DNA of 64,000 nt from Capsicum annuum (taxonomy: Eukaryota; Streptophyta; Magnoliopsida; Solanales; Solanaceae), in the NCBI RefSeq assembly GCF_002878395.1, contig NC_061119.1, forward strand, positions 15,456,492 to 15,520,491, given 5' to 3'. The notes beneath the pieces were generated by a model. That model saw only the letters and a program-made list of their open reading frames with translations, was not told where the DNA came from and did not search any database. The position numbers and the translations under genes were made by a program. This document shows positions 44,415 to 56,651 of this stretch, in pieces (positions within the stretch are counted from its first letter, which is position 1; the number at the start of each line of letters is the position of its first letter).

Positions 44415-46432
44415 TCATCGAGTCACCAGGATCAATCCTTCATCGTCAGTATGCTCAATAAGCGGTTGACTTTCTTCTAATGATTCCTTCTTCACTATTA
44501 CTCTATTCATCATAGGAAGAGGCAATGACCTACTAAAATCGATGGGTTTAAATTTATGAAATTTAATCATCTTTTGTGGGGTTGGAATAAGGACATCAAC
44601 ACATTCATGCACTTCAACCAAGTTTCAAAGAAATATGGGATCAAGTGAACCAAAAGTGACCGATTCATGATTTGAACTTTCCTTCTCATCTTCGAGCATT
44701 ATCTTTTCTTCGCGGGCCAAGTCCATGACCTTTTCCTTAAAGATAAAACATTTTTCTATGGGAGACCAAACAGCCGATGATATCTGTAGTAGTTTGGATC
44801 ACTAGTCCTTCCAGCTTTATCTGGACACTTTATTTCAGGTAAATCAAAGAGTTAATATGAAAGGAGTTTTTCAAAAATTATTGGTACATCTGAGTCCAAA
44901 AATGGATACTCTTTTGCCTGCATCTCCTTTGAAGGCAACTTTTTGCTGGCATTATTCTGGAAAGATGTGGTTTTCATACTTTGCTTTTTACTTAGCTTTG
45001 TGGTGACCCTCAATGGTACGACATTAACATTCGTTGCCTCTTTACTTTTAGATTTTGGCATAAACTTGATCCCTTTTTTTCACTTCTAGTTTGTCTTTTT
45101 CTTTTCGGGGCTCGTAAATAGGTGGTCCTTGATTTCTACTTGAGGACATAATTAGATCCATATCATGAGCGTGTGTAGAAATTTCTTCAAATAACTTGGG
45201 TTTGATGCCCTGTAGGATGTAATAAAGTCCCTAATGCATTCCTTGAATACACATTTCTATCCTAGAAGCCTCACTTAGTCTGTCTTTACAATTAAGACTC
45301 GCGTTTCTCCATCGATTGATGAACTCAATGGTGTGCTCATCTTCTTGTTGGCGCATATTAGTAAGTTCAACCATACTTAAAATATTCCTCGTTCTATAGA
45401 AACAATTGAGAAATTCATGTTCGAGTTGTTCCCAACTATCAATAGAACCAGACTCGAGGTCAGTATACCAATCAAATACATTTTCTTATAAAGAGCACAC
45501 ACACTGTTTAATCAGATAATCTCCATAAGTTCTAGCATTGTTGCATGTTTTAACAAACTGTGCAACATGTTGCTTTGGGTGTCCCTTACCATCAAACTAT
45601 TGAAATTTTGGAGGTTGATAACTTGCAGGCATCTTTAATCCATCAATTCTTGAAGTATATAGCTTAGCATATTTAAGAGATAGTTTGGAAGAAACATCGT
45701 ACTTATCTTAATAGTTCCAAAAATAAAGTCTTTCAATTGGTGAATTGGGATTAACCTCTCAGTAGATACTTGTAGTTTATCAGCAACATGTCTTTGCTTC
45801 GCAGATGAGTCTCTTTTGTCTTATTCCATTAGATGATTCCTAAATGCTTGGCTTGAGCCTCCCTCTATAACATTTTCAACTCTGTCTGTCAACTTAACAA
45901 TCCGATCATCCTGCTCTTGCACATATTTTGTTAGGCCTTCAATCATCTTTGTCAAACTTACAAGCTATTCTTCCATAGGTGGGGTGTTAGTCACCATTAC
46001 TTGGATGGCCACCGAAGCTGGAGGATTAAAACATGGATTTTCCCTCAAACTAAAATCTGAGTAAAACAGTTCACGCGGAGTAATTGGAGCAGACTTAGTG
46101 ATCAAAGCATGATCATCTTCATGCATAGTGTGGCCCTTAGTCTTAAAAGGGCTGAGTCGAGCTAAAGTCTTCTCAACGATTTCAACGATATTTTCCCCTT
46201 CTTCCAAGTCATTGGAAAAAACTCTTACCCTATTTGAAGACTGAAGATCAAATGAAGGAGCTGATACGGATGACACTTCAAGTTTTTGTTGTCCTAGTAA
46301 GTTTGCTTTGTTCCTAGTAATGGGCCCCACACTTTTCATGGTAGCATCAAGTATGTTATCCACTTCCGTGGAAAACTTGGAGTCGGTAGTCTTAGTAATA
46401 ACAGATTTGGAGTAAAACTTCTTGGATGTCAT
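44415..46432 (-). pseudogene. Gag of the Tat-type element
   Basis: Starts MTSKKFYSKSVITKTTDSKF (155 open codons, 45965-46432). Gag core pieces appear at 45200-45600 (STPLSSSIDGETR region), and 44852-45061 gives [20 protein letters not shown] and QAKEYPFLDSDVPIIFEKLL. A NYYRYHRLFGLP segment near 44800 corresponds to the degenerate zinc-knuckle-like region of Tat gags. The core is broken by about ten stops. Confidence 0.65.
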
Positions 46433-46483
46433 TCCAGTATTCTTAAATAGGATGATTAATGTGAAGAGATGAGAGGTAGAGAA

Positions 46484-46502
46484 GGTCTCACTGGGCGTGC
46501 CA
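46484..46502 (-). promoter_or_regulatory. Primer-binding site of the Tat-type element
   Basis: The minus strand reads TGGCACGCCCAGTGAGACC, six bases inside the LTR edge. The wording is familiar from Tat-type Gypsy elements; I do not assign the tRNA with confidence. Confidence 0.5.
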
Positions 46503-46508
46503 AAAATT

Positions 46509-47367
46509 TGTAGACAAAATTTTTTTCTAAGTCAAGAAAATAATAATTGAGACAGAAAAATTGAAGTAACAAATGTAATATTTGATTTCAAATGTTGTAA
46601 ATGTTACAATCTATAAGATAATCCTCTTATTCTTCAAAGTTATATGAACTTGGACTTGAATTTGATTTGAATTCAAGGGCTTGAGTAGCTTGATCCGGAA
46701 TCTTCGTCTTTGGACTTGAATTTGAATGTTAATTCGCCACAAACACTTGGATGGTTGCCACAAATGATGAATATAAACAAGTAACTTGATCTTGAATAAA
46801 ATTTCCTTCTTCTTGATCTTGAACTTGATCTTGAGCTTGATTGCTTGAAACTTATAACTTGCAGAGAAATTATGGGTTTTGATCCACGAGCCCTCTTCTT
46901 GCTTTTTGTTTCTCCAAAAATCCTCCCTCTTGTGAGTTATGAGGACCCCTATTTATAGTTGGAGGGCCAAGACAACCGTGTGATTTGATTGGTTGGTTTG
47001 AAATTCACCTATCATATTCTTTTGATGAAAAGCTCTAATTTGCTTGGCTAGAACATGTCATCTGTACACGTGGCATAATTTTAGTGGCTCATTTTATTTA
47101 ACTTGAATTGCTACATAATATTGACACATATCATGCTTTTAGTGACTCATTTCATTTAACTTGGACACATGTCATGCTTTTAGTGGCTCATTTCATTTAA
47201 CAAGGATTGCCACCTCATATTAAATTAACCTCATGTATTTGAGATTAAATGATTAACCCAATTATTTTAGTCATATTATTTGGACTATTTTCTTAAATTT
47301 AATATAGTCCAAATAAATATGTGAATTTAAATTTAATAAAATTTCAATACTCATAGCCACATCAACA
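46509..47367 (-). repeat. 5' LTR of the Tat-type element
   Basis: 859 bp. On the element strand it runs TGTTGATGTGG...TTTTGTCTACA. It contains duplicated phrases such as ATGCTTTTAGTG(A/G)CTCATTTCATTTAAC around 47060-47210. Confidence 0.7.
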
Positions 47368-47381
47368 TACTTCTAAGCCTC

Positions 47382-47383
<2 letters not shown>

Positions 47384-47438
<55 letters not shown>
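47384..47438. repeat. (TA)n microsatellite
   Basis: About 55 bp of pure TA just outside the Tat-type LTR. The minus-strand ORF with repeated Tyr-Ile across it is an artefact. Confidence 0.95.
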
Positions 47439-47443
<5 letters not shown>

Positions 47444-48014
47444 AAGTTAAAAAAAAAAGGAAAAAAAATATATAAATTACCCATCAAGCAGTCGACCAAT
47501 CTTTCATTTAGGTGGAAATCCGCATGAAACGTATTAGCAAAATAAATAAACAACAATACTTAATTTATATAAAGTAAAATGCATTTTTTCACATCAAAAA
47601 AGTAAATCAAATTGGTCATTAATATTTGTTTTGTAATTAGTTGGTGATTACAATACCTCCCAATCGTCAAATACAAAACAAAGTCGTGGGTCCTTGCAAG
47701 TTGTGTAGAACTATATGCCTTAATAAAGAAAAATTTAAAAAGAAACTGTCTAACACTAAGTCGTGGACAGCCCTGGTCTCTTTCGAGAAGTAATTACTTT
47801 ATCCTTTTGAAATTTTCATTAAAAAAAATTGTATTGCCACTGTGTAGGCTTTATTGCATAAGAATATTTACTTCTTGAGACTTTTTCTATTCCATTTAAT
47901 TAGATATATTATGTAGAGGAAATCAAAGAAAAATGTCAAAAAAAAAAGAGAAAAAAGATAAATAGGAATGGAGGCTATAGAGAATGGCACATCATCTTTA
48001 TCTTGTTTCCCCTT

Positions 48015-48057
<43 letters not shown>

Positions 48058-48118
48058 ATTTATATCAGTTTCACCCAACATTTTTTGTCCCCTTCAAATC
48101 CCAACATCATATTGAAAA
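47439..48118 (+). other. Upstream region of the second carboxylesterase pseudogene
   Basis: No gene. AT-rich, with a second TA repeat at 48019-48055. CTTTATAAATATATA (48011 onward) could be the TATA region of the carboxylesterase, and CCCCTTCAAATCCC leads to the ATG at 48119. Confidence 0.45.
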
Positions 48119-48580
48119 ATGGATTCAAAGGAAGTTGTTTACGATGTTCCAGTATTTTTTAAGGTCACAAAGATGGCCGTATCGAAAAGTATCGAAAACA
48201 CGATTTTGCTTCTCCTTCTGATAATCCAATCACTCGTGTTCAATCCAAAGATATCGTTATTGTTCCCGACAACAACGTAACTGTACGCCTTTACCTGCCT
48301 AAAATAACCCAAAATAACCAGAAATTTCCACTTCGATTTACAATCGAATCAGCATTTTCTACTTGCTATGATAGTTATCTCCATTCTCTAGCTGCAGAAA
48401 CCAATGTACTTGTTGTGTCTGTCGAATACCGATTAGCCCCTGAACACATGATTCCAGCGTGTTATGATGATTCGTGGGCTACATGAAATGGGTGTCCTAC
48501 TCTCAGCATGCCAATGACGAACAAGGAACTGAACCATGGCTGAAAACCTATGTGACTTCTCCCGTGTTCTCTTGTCAGGT
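48119..48580 (+). pseudogene. Carboxylesterase (CXE-type) exon 1, pseudogene
   Basis: ATG at 48119: MDSKEVVYDVPVFFKV, then a 1-nt loss shifts the frame into DGRIEKYRKHDFASPSDNPI, TRVQSKDIVIVPDNNVTVRL and RLYLPK. After KFPL the HGGG oxyanion motif has been deleted and the sequence resumes FTIESAFSTCYDSYLHSLAA. Then VVSVEYRLAPEHMIPACYDD and SWAT followed by a stop. Near the end comes CDFSRVLLSG and a GT splice donor. Plant carboxylesterases of this family hydrolyse small esters or act as GID1-like receptors. This copy cannot be active. Confidence 0.85.
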
Positions 48581-48910
48581 AAATGGGCGGAATAAAAATG
48601 GGTCAAATCAATAAATGAGTCCTGATACACATTGATTTGTTGGATAGGGGATCAGGATGGACATAAAATGTGAACCCTAGTATAGGTTTTTCTTAAACTA
48701 ATAGTAGTTTAAATTGTTTCATGTTTACATAATTTGCCATGCTTTGTTTGTATCTGTGCCTAGAGTTTCCTGTTCGTGGTAATTTGGTGATGTCCATGAT
48801 TTTGGATAAATAGTTTATTGTAGTACCTTGTAGGTTTCTTATTTCCTTTAGTATCTAGCAGTGTGTTATCTCTCTTGTTGTGTGCTTTGATGTTATTTGT
48901 TTGGTATACT

Positions 48911-49035
48911 GTTACATATCCTGAACCGGGGGTCTATCAGAAACAACATTTCTATTTCATATGAGGTAGAGTTATGGATTGCGTATACTTTACCCATCCC
49001 AGGCCCCACTTTGTGGGAATACGTTGGGTATTGTT
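48911..49035 (+). repeat. SINE-like (Au/TS) 3' region in the carboxylesterase intron
   Basis: CCGGGGGTCTATCAGAAACA, then GGTAGAGTTATGGATTGCGT, CCCAGGCCCCACTTTGTGGG and GGGTATTGTTG: the same 3' half seen as the LINE tail at 1677-1812, here in plus orientation and alone. The A/B-box half is not evident. A second copy at 49678-49803 arose by the local duplication. Confidence 0.6.
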
Positions 49036-49248
49036 GTTTACATTATTTGCCATCTTCATATTTGATTCTCTATGTTTTTGATTTAGGTTACATTTTGATC
49101 TATAGATTAATTACCTATTTTGATCAAATAATTTTGAAGTTAATTTTAGGGGACTTCCACTTGATATGTGAATCTAGTAATTTCTATGACTCGATCAACA
49201 CGATGTTGAATGAGTGTTAAGTTTTTTTAATGATTTTGGTAACCTCAG

Positions 49249-49398
49249 GTGATAGCACAGGAGCCAATATTGCTCATAACATGATGATGCGAGCAAGTAT
49301 GGATGAAGATAAACTTGGACATGGCTTAAGGCTTGTTGGAACGACATTAATTCAACCCTTTTCGGGAACCATGAGCCAGATATAATTTGGTCGTATTG
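49249..49398 (+). pseudogene. Carboxylesterase exon 2, first copy
   Basis: After a CCTCAG acceptor: GDSTGANIAHNMMMRASMDE, then DKLGHGLRLVGTTLIQPFSG, with a stop after TMSQI. GDSTGAN is the nucleophile elbow of the alpha/beta hydrolase fold. The exon is interrupted by the Copia LTR at 49399; TATTG (49394-49398) is the left target duplication. Confidence 0.85.
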
Positions 49399-49676
49399 TG
49401 TTGGGTTCAAAGTTTATGAAAAAGTGTGAAGGAGAAATGGAGGAAAATAGTGGAGAGAAGGGAGACACTAATTTAGAAAGTGTACTCCCAAATTGGAAAG
49501 TTCACTCTTTCTCCCACATTGGTGGAATAAGAGAACTTGTGAGTGTTTAAAATAAGAAACACTTACTCCACATGGTAAGTGAGGCAAGAAATAAGAGATG
49601 CCTCACGACATTGTTATCATCGTCGCTCGCTGGCTTCGGCTTCATTTTTGGAAAACGATCGATGAGATCTATCTAT
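49399..49676 (+). repeat. 5' LTR piece of the Copia element, first duplicated unit
   Basis: Starts TGTTGGGTTCAAAG like the 3' LTR at 55646 and matches its first 278 bp, to GATCGATGAGATCTATCTATT. It then breaks into the duplicated intron. Confidence 0.85.
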
Positions 49677-50013
49677 TATATATCCTGAACTAGGGGTCTA
49701 TCAGAAACAACATCTCTATTTCATATGAGGTAGAGTTATGGATTGCGTATACTTTACCCTCCGCAGGCCCTACTTTGTGGGAATACGTTGGGTATTGTTG
49801 TTTACATTATTTGCCATCTTCATATTTGATTCTCTATGTTTTAGATTTAGGTTACATTTTTATCTATAGATTAATTACCTATTTAGATCAAATAATTTTG
49901 AATTTAATTTTAGGGGGCTTCCACTTGATGTGTGAGTCTAGTAATAAGAAATGACTCGATCAACACGATGTTGAATGAGTGTTAAAATTTTTAAATGATT
50001 TTGGCAACCTCAG

Positions 50014-50163
50014 GTGATAGCGCAGGAGCCAATATTTCTCATAACGTGATGATGCGAGAAAGTATGGACGAAGATAAACTTGGACATGGCTTAAGGCTTG
50101 TTGGAATGACATTAATTCAACCCTTTTCGGGAATCATAAGCCAGATAGAATTTGGTCGTGTTG
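50014..50163 (+). pseudogene. Carboxylesterase exon 2, second copy
   Basis: GDSAGANISHNVMMRESMDE, then DKLGHGLRLVGMTLIQPFSG and IISQIEFGRVV. It is the better preserved of the two copies, with the canonical GDSAGAN and no stop before the LTR. TGTTG at 50159-50163 corresponds to the TATTG target duplication with one change. Confidence 0.85.
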
Positions 50164-50818
50164 TTTTGGGTTCAAAGTATATGAAAAAATATGAATGAGA
50201 AATGGAGGAAAAATGGTGGAGAGAAGGGAGACACTAATTTAGAAAGTGTACTCCCAAATTGAAAAGTTCACTCTTTCTCCCACATTAGTGGAAAAAGAGA
50301 ACTTGTGAGTGTTTAAAATAAGGAACACTTACTCCACATGGTAAGTGAGGCAAGAAATAAGAGATGCCTTGCGCCATCGTCATCATCGCTCTCTCGGCTT
50401 CGGCTTCGGATCCACAGGTTTAGGTATGAATTTTTTGAAATACAAACTCTTTTCTTGTCTTGAAAAACTTTCCGTGTGATCTATCAAACCGTTGAGTGAG
50501 TTCGCTGAATCCAATAATTTGAGGTACCGCTATTGTTCGGATTAAAGACCATTTTATCCTGGGTGAAAGATTCCAAAACATCGGGTACAGTGAGGGGCAT
50601 TATTCCTTAAGGACACTCTGTGAATTCAGAGGACTTGGTCTTAAATTTTGTTTCTTCTCTTTTCTGAATCTTAACACACTTCTTAGATAGATTATTCGTA
50701 ATCTAGTGTTGAAGGTGTTACAGAACTTCATAAGTGTTCTTGTCTTGGACTTGAACTAGTGTTGAAGTTTGTGTTTCTTATATACAGATTCTTGTACCCG
50801 AATACATAAAAGATAACA
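50164..50818 (+). repeat. 5' LTR of the Copia element, main copy (shortened)
   Basis: 655 bp against 1,006 bp for the 3' LTR: about 350 bp after CTTCGGCTTCGG (50413) are missing, corresponding to about 55893-56250. The end reads CATAAAAGATAACA as in the partner. Confidence 0.85.
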
Positions 50819-51078
50819 ATCTTAAGGAATAATCTTGCAGAATATGTATTGCTTGTTTTTGGAGATTAAAGCTTTAAGCTTTCTACTCCGTTTGAACTTA
50901 ACTAGTGATTTGAAGATATAAAATCTTCATCACAAGTTAAAGATCACTCGGTTGACGATTGAAAGTCATAAAAACTTCATCGTTAACTAGAAACAAGAAG
51001 AAGAGTTTAAAGTTGCTTCACTTTATAAGTAGTATTCTGGAAATACAAAATTTTATTATCTTGTGGTGATAGGAAAAA

Positions 51079-52183
51079 TGACTAACGAAAGTCAAATGCA
51101 AGATGTTGCTAAGACTGTGGGGGCAACTAGTATTGCCTCAACAAGTCGAGCAAATGCTCCGCAACCAATGGAACCTGCAGAAAATCCCAAAAAATTTACG
51201 GGCATTGACTTTAAGTGATGGCAGCAAAATATGTTCTTTTACCTCACCATTCTATGCCTTCAAAGGTTCACTAGTGAGAATGCTCCTGAGGTGCCCGAGG
51301 GAACCTCGAACAAAGAGCATTTCATGATTGTAGAAGCTTAGAAACACTCGAACTTTCTTTGCAGAAATTATATATTGAGTGGTCTCCAAGACGACCTCTA
51401 CAATGTTTACAGTGGAACTAAGACATCGAAGGAATTGTGAGGAGCACTAGAACGAAAATACAAGACAGAGGATTTGGGAATTAAGAAATTCTTTGTTGCA
51501 AGGTTCATGGACTTTAAAATGACAGATAGCAAATCGGTCGTCTCTCAAGTGCAGAAATTGTAAATAATCATCACGATCTCCTAGCAGAAGGTATATCTTT
51601 GAAAAATACCTTAGTTGAACAAATTAAAAATGTTCTCTGTACGCACATAAATATTTTTGTAGGTTTGATTGTGAATGATGCATTTCAAGTAGCAGCGATC
51701 ATTGAGAACCTACCACCTATTTGGAAAGACTTTAAAAACTACTTGAAGCACAAATGCAAGGAGATGACTGTCGAAGATCTTATTGTCCGACTACGTATTG
51801 AAGAGGATAATAGGGCTACCGAGAGAAGGTCAAAAGGGAATTCTACAATTAATGTAGCACATATTGTAGAAGATGACCAAAACAATTCTAAGAAAAGGAA
51901 GAAAGTCAAACAAGGAAGCCATCAACCCAAGAAGAAATTCAAGGAAAAGTTCTTCAACTGTGGCAAGATTGGCCATAAGTCCACGGATTGTCGTACCCCT
52001 AAGAAAGGCAAGAAAAAGGACCAAGAAAATATGATTGAGTCCAATAAAGAATGTAATGATCTGTGTGCTATGTTTTCAGAATGCAACTTGGTGGGGAATC
52101 CTCGCGAGTGGTGGATGGATTCTGCTGCCACCCGCCATGTTTCTTCCAACAAAGAGTTGTTTTCATCATTCGCCCCGGCTTAA
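51079..52183 (+). pseudogene. Copia gag and start of protease, degenerate
   Basis: Begins MTNESQMQDVAKTVGATSIA. UBN2-type gag core with SGLQDDLYNVYSGTKTSKEL and a 194-codon open stretch (51599-52183) containing AAIIENLPPIWKDFKNYLKH and MTVEDLIVRLRIEEDNRATE. The zinc knuckle FFNCGKIGHKSTDC has lost its first Cys. Protease start WWMDSAATRHVSSNKELF (D-S-A for the usual D-S-G/A). Five stops interrupt the N-terminal half. Confidence 0.85.
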
Positions 52184-53260
52184 GTGGAAGAAATAATCTA
52201 CATGGCTAACTCCGCTACGGCTAAGGTAGAAAGAACAGGAAAAGTGGGCTTGAAAATGACTTTAGGAAAGGTCTTGACACTTAACAATGTCTTGTACATT
52301 CCGAAATTACGTAGAAACTTGATTTCTGTTTCACTTCTAGACAATAATGGATTCAAATGTATAACCGTTTTTGGAAAAGTTATAATTAGCAAATGAGAAG
52401 TGTATGTAGGGAAATACTATCTCACCGAGGGCCTTTATAAGATGAATGTAATAAATGTTGAAATAAATAAAAGTTCAAATTCTTCTTACTTGCTTGAGTC
52501 TTATAATTTATGGTATGAACGTTTAGGCTATGTTAATTACAAAACATTATGAAAATTGATTAACTTAGAAATTTTGCCAAACTTTGAGTGTAATAAATCA
52601 AAGTGTCAAACGTGTGTGGAATCAAAGTATGCAAAGCATCCTTATAAGTCCTTTGAAAGGAATTCCAATTCTTTAGACTTAGTGTACACTGACATTTGTG
52701 ATATGAAGTCAACACCATCACGTGGTGGGAAAAAGTGTTTCATAACTTTTATTGATGATTGCACTAGATTTTGTTATGTCTACTTACTAAATAGTAAGGA
52801 TGAAGCAATAGAGGCGTTTAGGAAATACAAAACTAAAGTAGAAAATCAGTTAGAGAAAAAGATAAAAATGATAAGAAGTGATAGGGGTGGAGAATATGAA
52901 TCTCCTTTCGCCGAAATTTATGTAGAGAATGGAATTGTCCATCAAAATACGACCCCGTATTTACCTCAATCTAACGGAATTACGGAAAGAAAAAAACAAA
53001 CTTTGAAGGAAATGATGAATGCCTTTCTTATAAGTTTCGGTTTACCGCAAAACTTGTGAGAGAGACTATCCTTACAGCCAATCGTATACTCAATAGAGTT
53101 CCCCATAGTAAAACACAATCAGTTCCTTATGAATACTAGAAAGGAAGGAAACCCAACTTGAAATATTTCAATGTGTAGGGGTGTCTAGCAAAGATCCAAG
53201 TTCCTATGTCTAAAAGGGTTAAGATAGGACCTAAGACTGTGGACTGCGAGTTCATAGGAT
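52184..53260 (+). pseudogene. Copia protease remainder and integrase, degenerate
   Basis: LTLNNVLYIPKLRRNLISVS is the protease C-terminal/GAG-pre-integrase transition, followed by WYERLGYVNYKTL. Integrase: CQTCVESKYAKHPYKSF (zinc-binding Cys pair), FITFIDDCTRFCYVYLLNSK, MIRSDRGGEYESPF and LPQSNGITERKKQTLKEMMN, which give the D, D and E catalytic residues. Stops at several points, including after LPQNL. Confidence 0.85.
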
Positions 53261-55030
53261 ATGCTAAAAGCAGTAAAGCATGTCGGTTTTTGGTTCATAA
53301 ACCCGAACATCCGAATATAAATGAAAATACAGTAATTGAATCAGATAATGCTGAATTCTTTGAAAACATTTTCCCGTATAAAACTAGACATGAACAATCT
53401 AGTGGAGAGTCTAAACGACCGCGAGATGAACCAAGTAAGAATATACATAATAAAAAGAATCCAAGATGTAGTACACGTCAAAGAAATTATACTACGTTTG
53501 AATCAGATTTTGTAATATTTCTCTTAGAAAATGAGACTCAAATGTTTAAAGAAGCGCTATCGTCGTCATACTCATCCTTTTGGAAAGAGGCAGTCAATAG
53601 TGAGATTGATTCAATCTTAAGCAACCATACGTGAGAATTGGTTGATCTTCCTCTAGGAAATAAACCTTTAGGTTCTAAATGAATCTTCAAAAGGAAAATG
53701 AAAGCAAATGGTACTATTGACAAATACAAGGCAAGACTTGTAGTAAAAGGCTTCAAGAAAAAAAAAAACCTTGATACTTTGATACATACTCGCCAGTAAA
53801 AAGGATAACATTGATTCGAATATTAATTGCATTGGCTGTGGTATATGGTCTTTAAATCCATCAAATGTATGTGAAAATCGCATTTTTAATGGAGAATTGG
53901 AGGAAGAAATTTACATGGAATAGCCTGAGGGTTTTGTGGTTCTAGAAAAACAGAATAAGGTGTGTAAACTTATTAAGTCGTTGTATGCACTAAAGCAAGC
54001 ACCTAAATAATGGCATGCAAAGTTTGACCAAACTATGTTGGTAAACGGGTTAAAAATAAATGAATATGATAAATGTGTTTATATTAAAGACACTCCAAAT
54101 CACTAAGTCATTGTGTGTTTATATGTAGATGATATGTTGATCATCAGTAGAGACATTTCTGACATAAATGCAATGAAACGAATAATCGAGAGAAAGTTCG
54201 ATATGAAAGACCTTGGAGTTGCGAATGTGATCTTAGGAATAAGAATTCATAGAACTCCACAAGGGTTAGCATTGTCACATTCTTATTATATCAAAAATGT
54301 ACTTGAAAAAATAAAGTATATGGAATTCGGTATTGCCAAGACTCCATTAGATGTGAGCTTTGCACTTCTAAAGAATGAAGGTGAAAGTGACTCACAATTG
54401 GAGTACGCAAGAGTATTCGGATGTTTAATGTATATAATGAACTGTACGCGACCAGACATAACATGCACTATTAGTAAATTGAGTCAGTACACGAGTAATA
54501 CCAACAAAACTCATTGGATGGCAATGAAAAGAGTTTTGGGGTATCTTAAATACACTCAAGACTATGCCTTGCATTATAATAAATATCCCGCTATACTCGA
54601 AGGATATAGTGATGCAAATTGGATTGGATCACTGGATCAAATGAAGTAAAATCCACAAGTGGATATGTATTTACTATCGGTGGAGGAGCAGTCTCTTGGA
54701 AATCATCCAAACAGACTTGTATTGATCGTTTTACAATGGAATCTGAATTTATCGTATTAGATAAAGCCGGTGAAGAAGCAGAATGGCTCCGAAATTTCTT
54801 GAAAGATATTCCTTATTGGCCCAAACTAGTGGCACTAGTATATATACACTGTGATAGCCAAGCGGTAATAGGTAGAGCAGGGAGCATGATGTAAACGGTA
54901 AATCTCGTCACATATGATGAAGACATAATACCGTTAGGGAAGTTCTCTCTAGTGGAATTATCACTGTTGACTATGTAAAGTAAAAGGATAATGTGTCGAA
55001 TCCACTTACAAAAGGCCTATCTAGAGAAGA
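53206..55030 (+). pseudogene. Copia RT and RNase H, degenerate
   Basis: After the integrase C-terminal region (SKRVKIGPKTVDCEFIGYAK) and a linker ending WKEAVNSEIDSILSNHT come RT motifs: DKYKARLVVKGFKKK, CLYVDDMLIISRDISDINAM with the catalytic YVDD, and EYARVFGCLMYIMNCTRPDI. RNase [51 protein letters not shown] and [16 protein letters not shown]. The region 53760-54110 is heavily frameshifted. Confidence 0.85.
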
Positions 55031-55631
55031 AGTGGAAAAGATATCCAAGGGAATGGGTTTAAGGCCTAGGAAAAGTCAGCATGGCGGTAACTCTACCTGG
55101 AAGACTGGAGATCCCAAGAGCTAGGCTCAAGGAGATCAAACAAAGTTGTGTCTGACAGGTTCAATATTGTCAATTACCCAACCCATTCTCATGAACAAAG
55201 ATAAAACTTAAGGTGAAAAGTCTTTTAATGATTATCTAAATTTGGCAGATTTGACCAAATAGTTTAATTTATAGAATTGAACGTTTAGAAATCACCTATG
55301 TGAGGGAGAAGTGGAAGCCGCTTCAAGGAAAATGTTAGTAAAGGCCTATTCTCTAAGCTCTCATGAAATGGGGACGTGTTCATGGATGAAAAGAACAAAA
55401 CCGTGAGAACCATAAACGGTAAAAGGATGGTTGTGTGACATGCGTTGTCTAGGTGTACACTAAAGCTCGACGGTTCAAAGATATCAAATCTACCGATTGA
55501 CCGAGTGCATCCGATGTATGTTCAGTACGAAAAGTTCAAATGAAAACCTACTTATCCAGATGGAATCAGTCTTTGCTTGATGATCACATACTTCTCCGTA
55601 AAAATTTTATTAAAAAAATAGTCATTTCCCA

Positions 55632-55645
55632 TTCATGTGGGGGAT
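55632..55645 (+). promoter_or_regulatory. Copia polypurine tract
   Basis: CATGTGGGGGAT immediately precedes the 3' LTR; typical Copia second-strand primer. Confidence 0.85.
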
Positions 55646-56651
55646 TGTTGGGTTCAAAGTATATGAAAAAGTGTGAGTGAGAAATGGAGGGAAAATGACG
55701 GAGAAAAGGGAGACACTAATTTAGAAAGTGTACTCCTAAATTGGAAAGTTCACTCTTTCTCCCACATTGATGAAAGAAGAGAACTTGTGAGTGTTTAAAA
55801 TAAGAAACACGTACTCCATATGGTAAGTGAGGCAAGAAATAAGAGATGCCTCGCGCCATCGTCGTCGCTCGCTCGCTCAGCTTCGGCTTCGGTCGATCGA
55901 TGAGATCTATCTATTTGGACAAAGTTTATTTGACAGAAATTTATACATTCAGTTCGAAAATATCAAAGGGAAAAAACATAACATTTTTCTGTGTTTTGAT
56001 ACTCCATTTATATGTATGCATGCAGATTTCAAAACAGTATTTCGAAACAGTGCAGTGCTGAAACGAAGGGATGTAACCCTTCAATGAAATGACACACAGA
56101 TTCATGAAATTGTATGCCTGTTCGGAAAAGATACATTCTTTGGACGAATATACATGACTTTTTCAGAAAGGTCACACCTTTTAAGTGAACCATTGCCATT
56201 TTTCAGAAGAGGCACATGTTGGCTATATAAATCTGCTTTCATTCACAGGTTTAGGTACGAATTTTCTGAAATACAAATTCTCTTTTTGTCTTGAAAAACT
56301 TTCTGTGTGATCTATCAAACCGTTGAGTGAGTTCGTTGAATCCAACAATTCGAGGTACCGCTATTGTTCGGATTGAAGGCCATTTTATCCTGGGAGGAAG
56401 AGTCCAAAATCTTGGGTACAGTGCGGAGAATTATTCCTTAAGGACACTCCGTGAATTTGGAGGACTTGGTTTTAAATTCTATTTCATCTCTTTTTTTGAA
56501 TCTTAACATACTTCTTAGATAGATTGTTCGTAATCTAGTGTTGAAGGTATTACAGTACTTCATAAGTGTTCTTGTCTTGGACTTGAACTAGTGTTGGAAG
56601 TTTGTGTTTCTTATATACAGATTCTTGTACCCGAATACATAAAAGATAACA
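55646..56651 (+). repeat. 3' LTR of the Copia element (full length)
   Basis: 1,006 bp, TGTTGGGTTC...AAAAGATAACA, followed by the TATTG target duplication. Confidence 0.9.

Larger units (their letters stand above)
40180..47367 (-). mobile_element. Truncated Tat-type Ty3/Gypsy element
   Basis: Read on the minus strand: LTR 46509-47367, primer site, gag, protease, RT, RNase H and the first part of integrase. It ends at about 40180 against the chromovirus-type element. The rest of integrase and the 3' LTR are missing. Outer LTR flank TACTT (47368-47372) has no partner because the other end is lost. Every domain carries stops. Domain wording fits the Tat/Retand group. Confidence 0.75.
48911..50413 (+). 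repeat. 766-bp tandem duplication: intron, exon 2 and start of Copia LTR
   Basis: Sequence from TATCCTGAAC (about 48911) to CTATCTATT (about 49676) is repeated from ATATATCCTGAAC (about 49677) onward. Both units contain the SINE-like piece, the CTCAG splice acceptor, the GDS(T/A)GANI exon and the beginning of the Copia LTR. As the unit includes LTR sequence, the duplication happened after the Copia insertion. Confidence 0.8.
49399..56651 (+). mobile_element. Ty1/Copia retrotransposon inserted in carboxylesterase exon 2
   Basis: TGTTGGG...ATAACA element with TATTG on both sides (49394-49398 and 56652-56656). Order: 5' LTR (in two pieces because of the tandem duplication), gag, protease, integrase, RT, RNase H, polypurine tract, 3' LTR, which is the Copia order with integrase before RT. 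The coding region stays recognisable almost throughout but has about fifteen stops or frameshifts. No clear primer site follows the 5' LTR. Confidence 0.9.

Noticed and set aside
47362..47556. ORF with a long Tyr-Ile repeat
   Set aside because: It is translation of a (TA)n microsatellite; the similar ORFs at 47968-48221 have the same cause.
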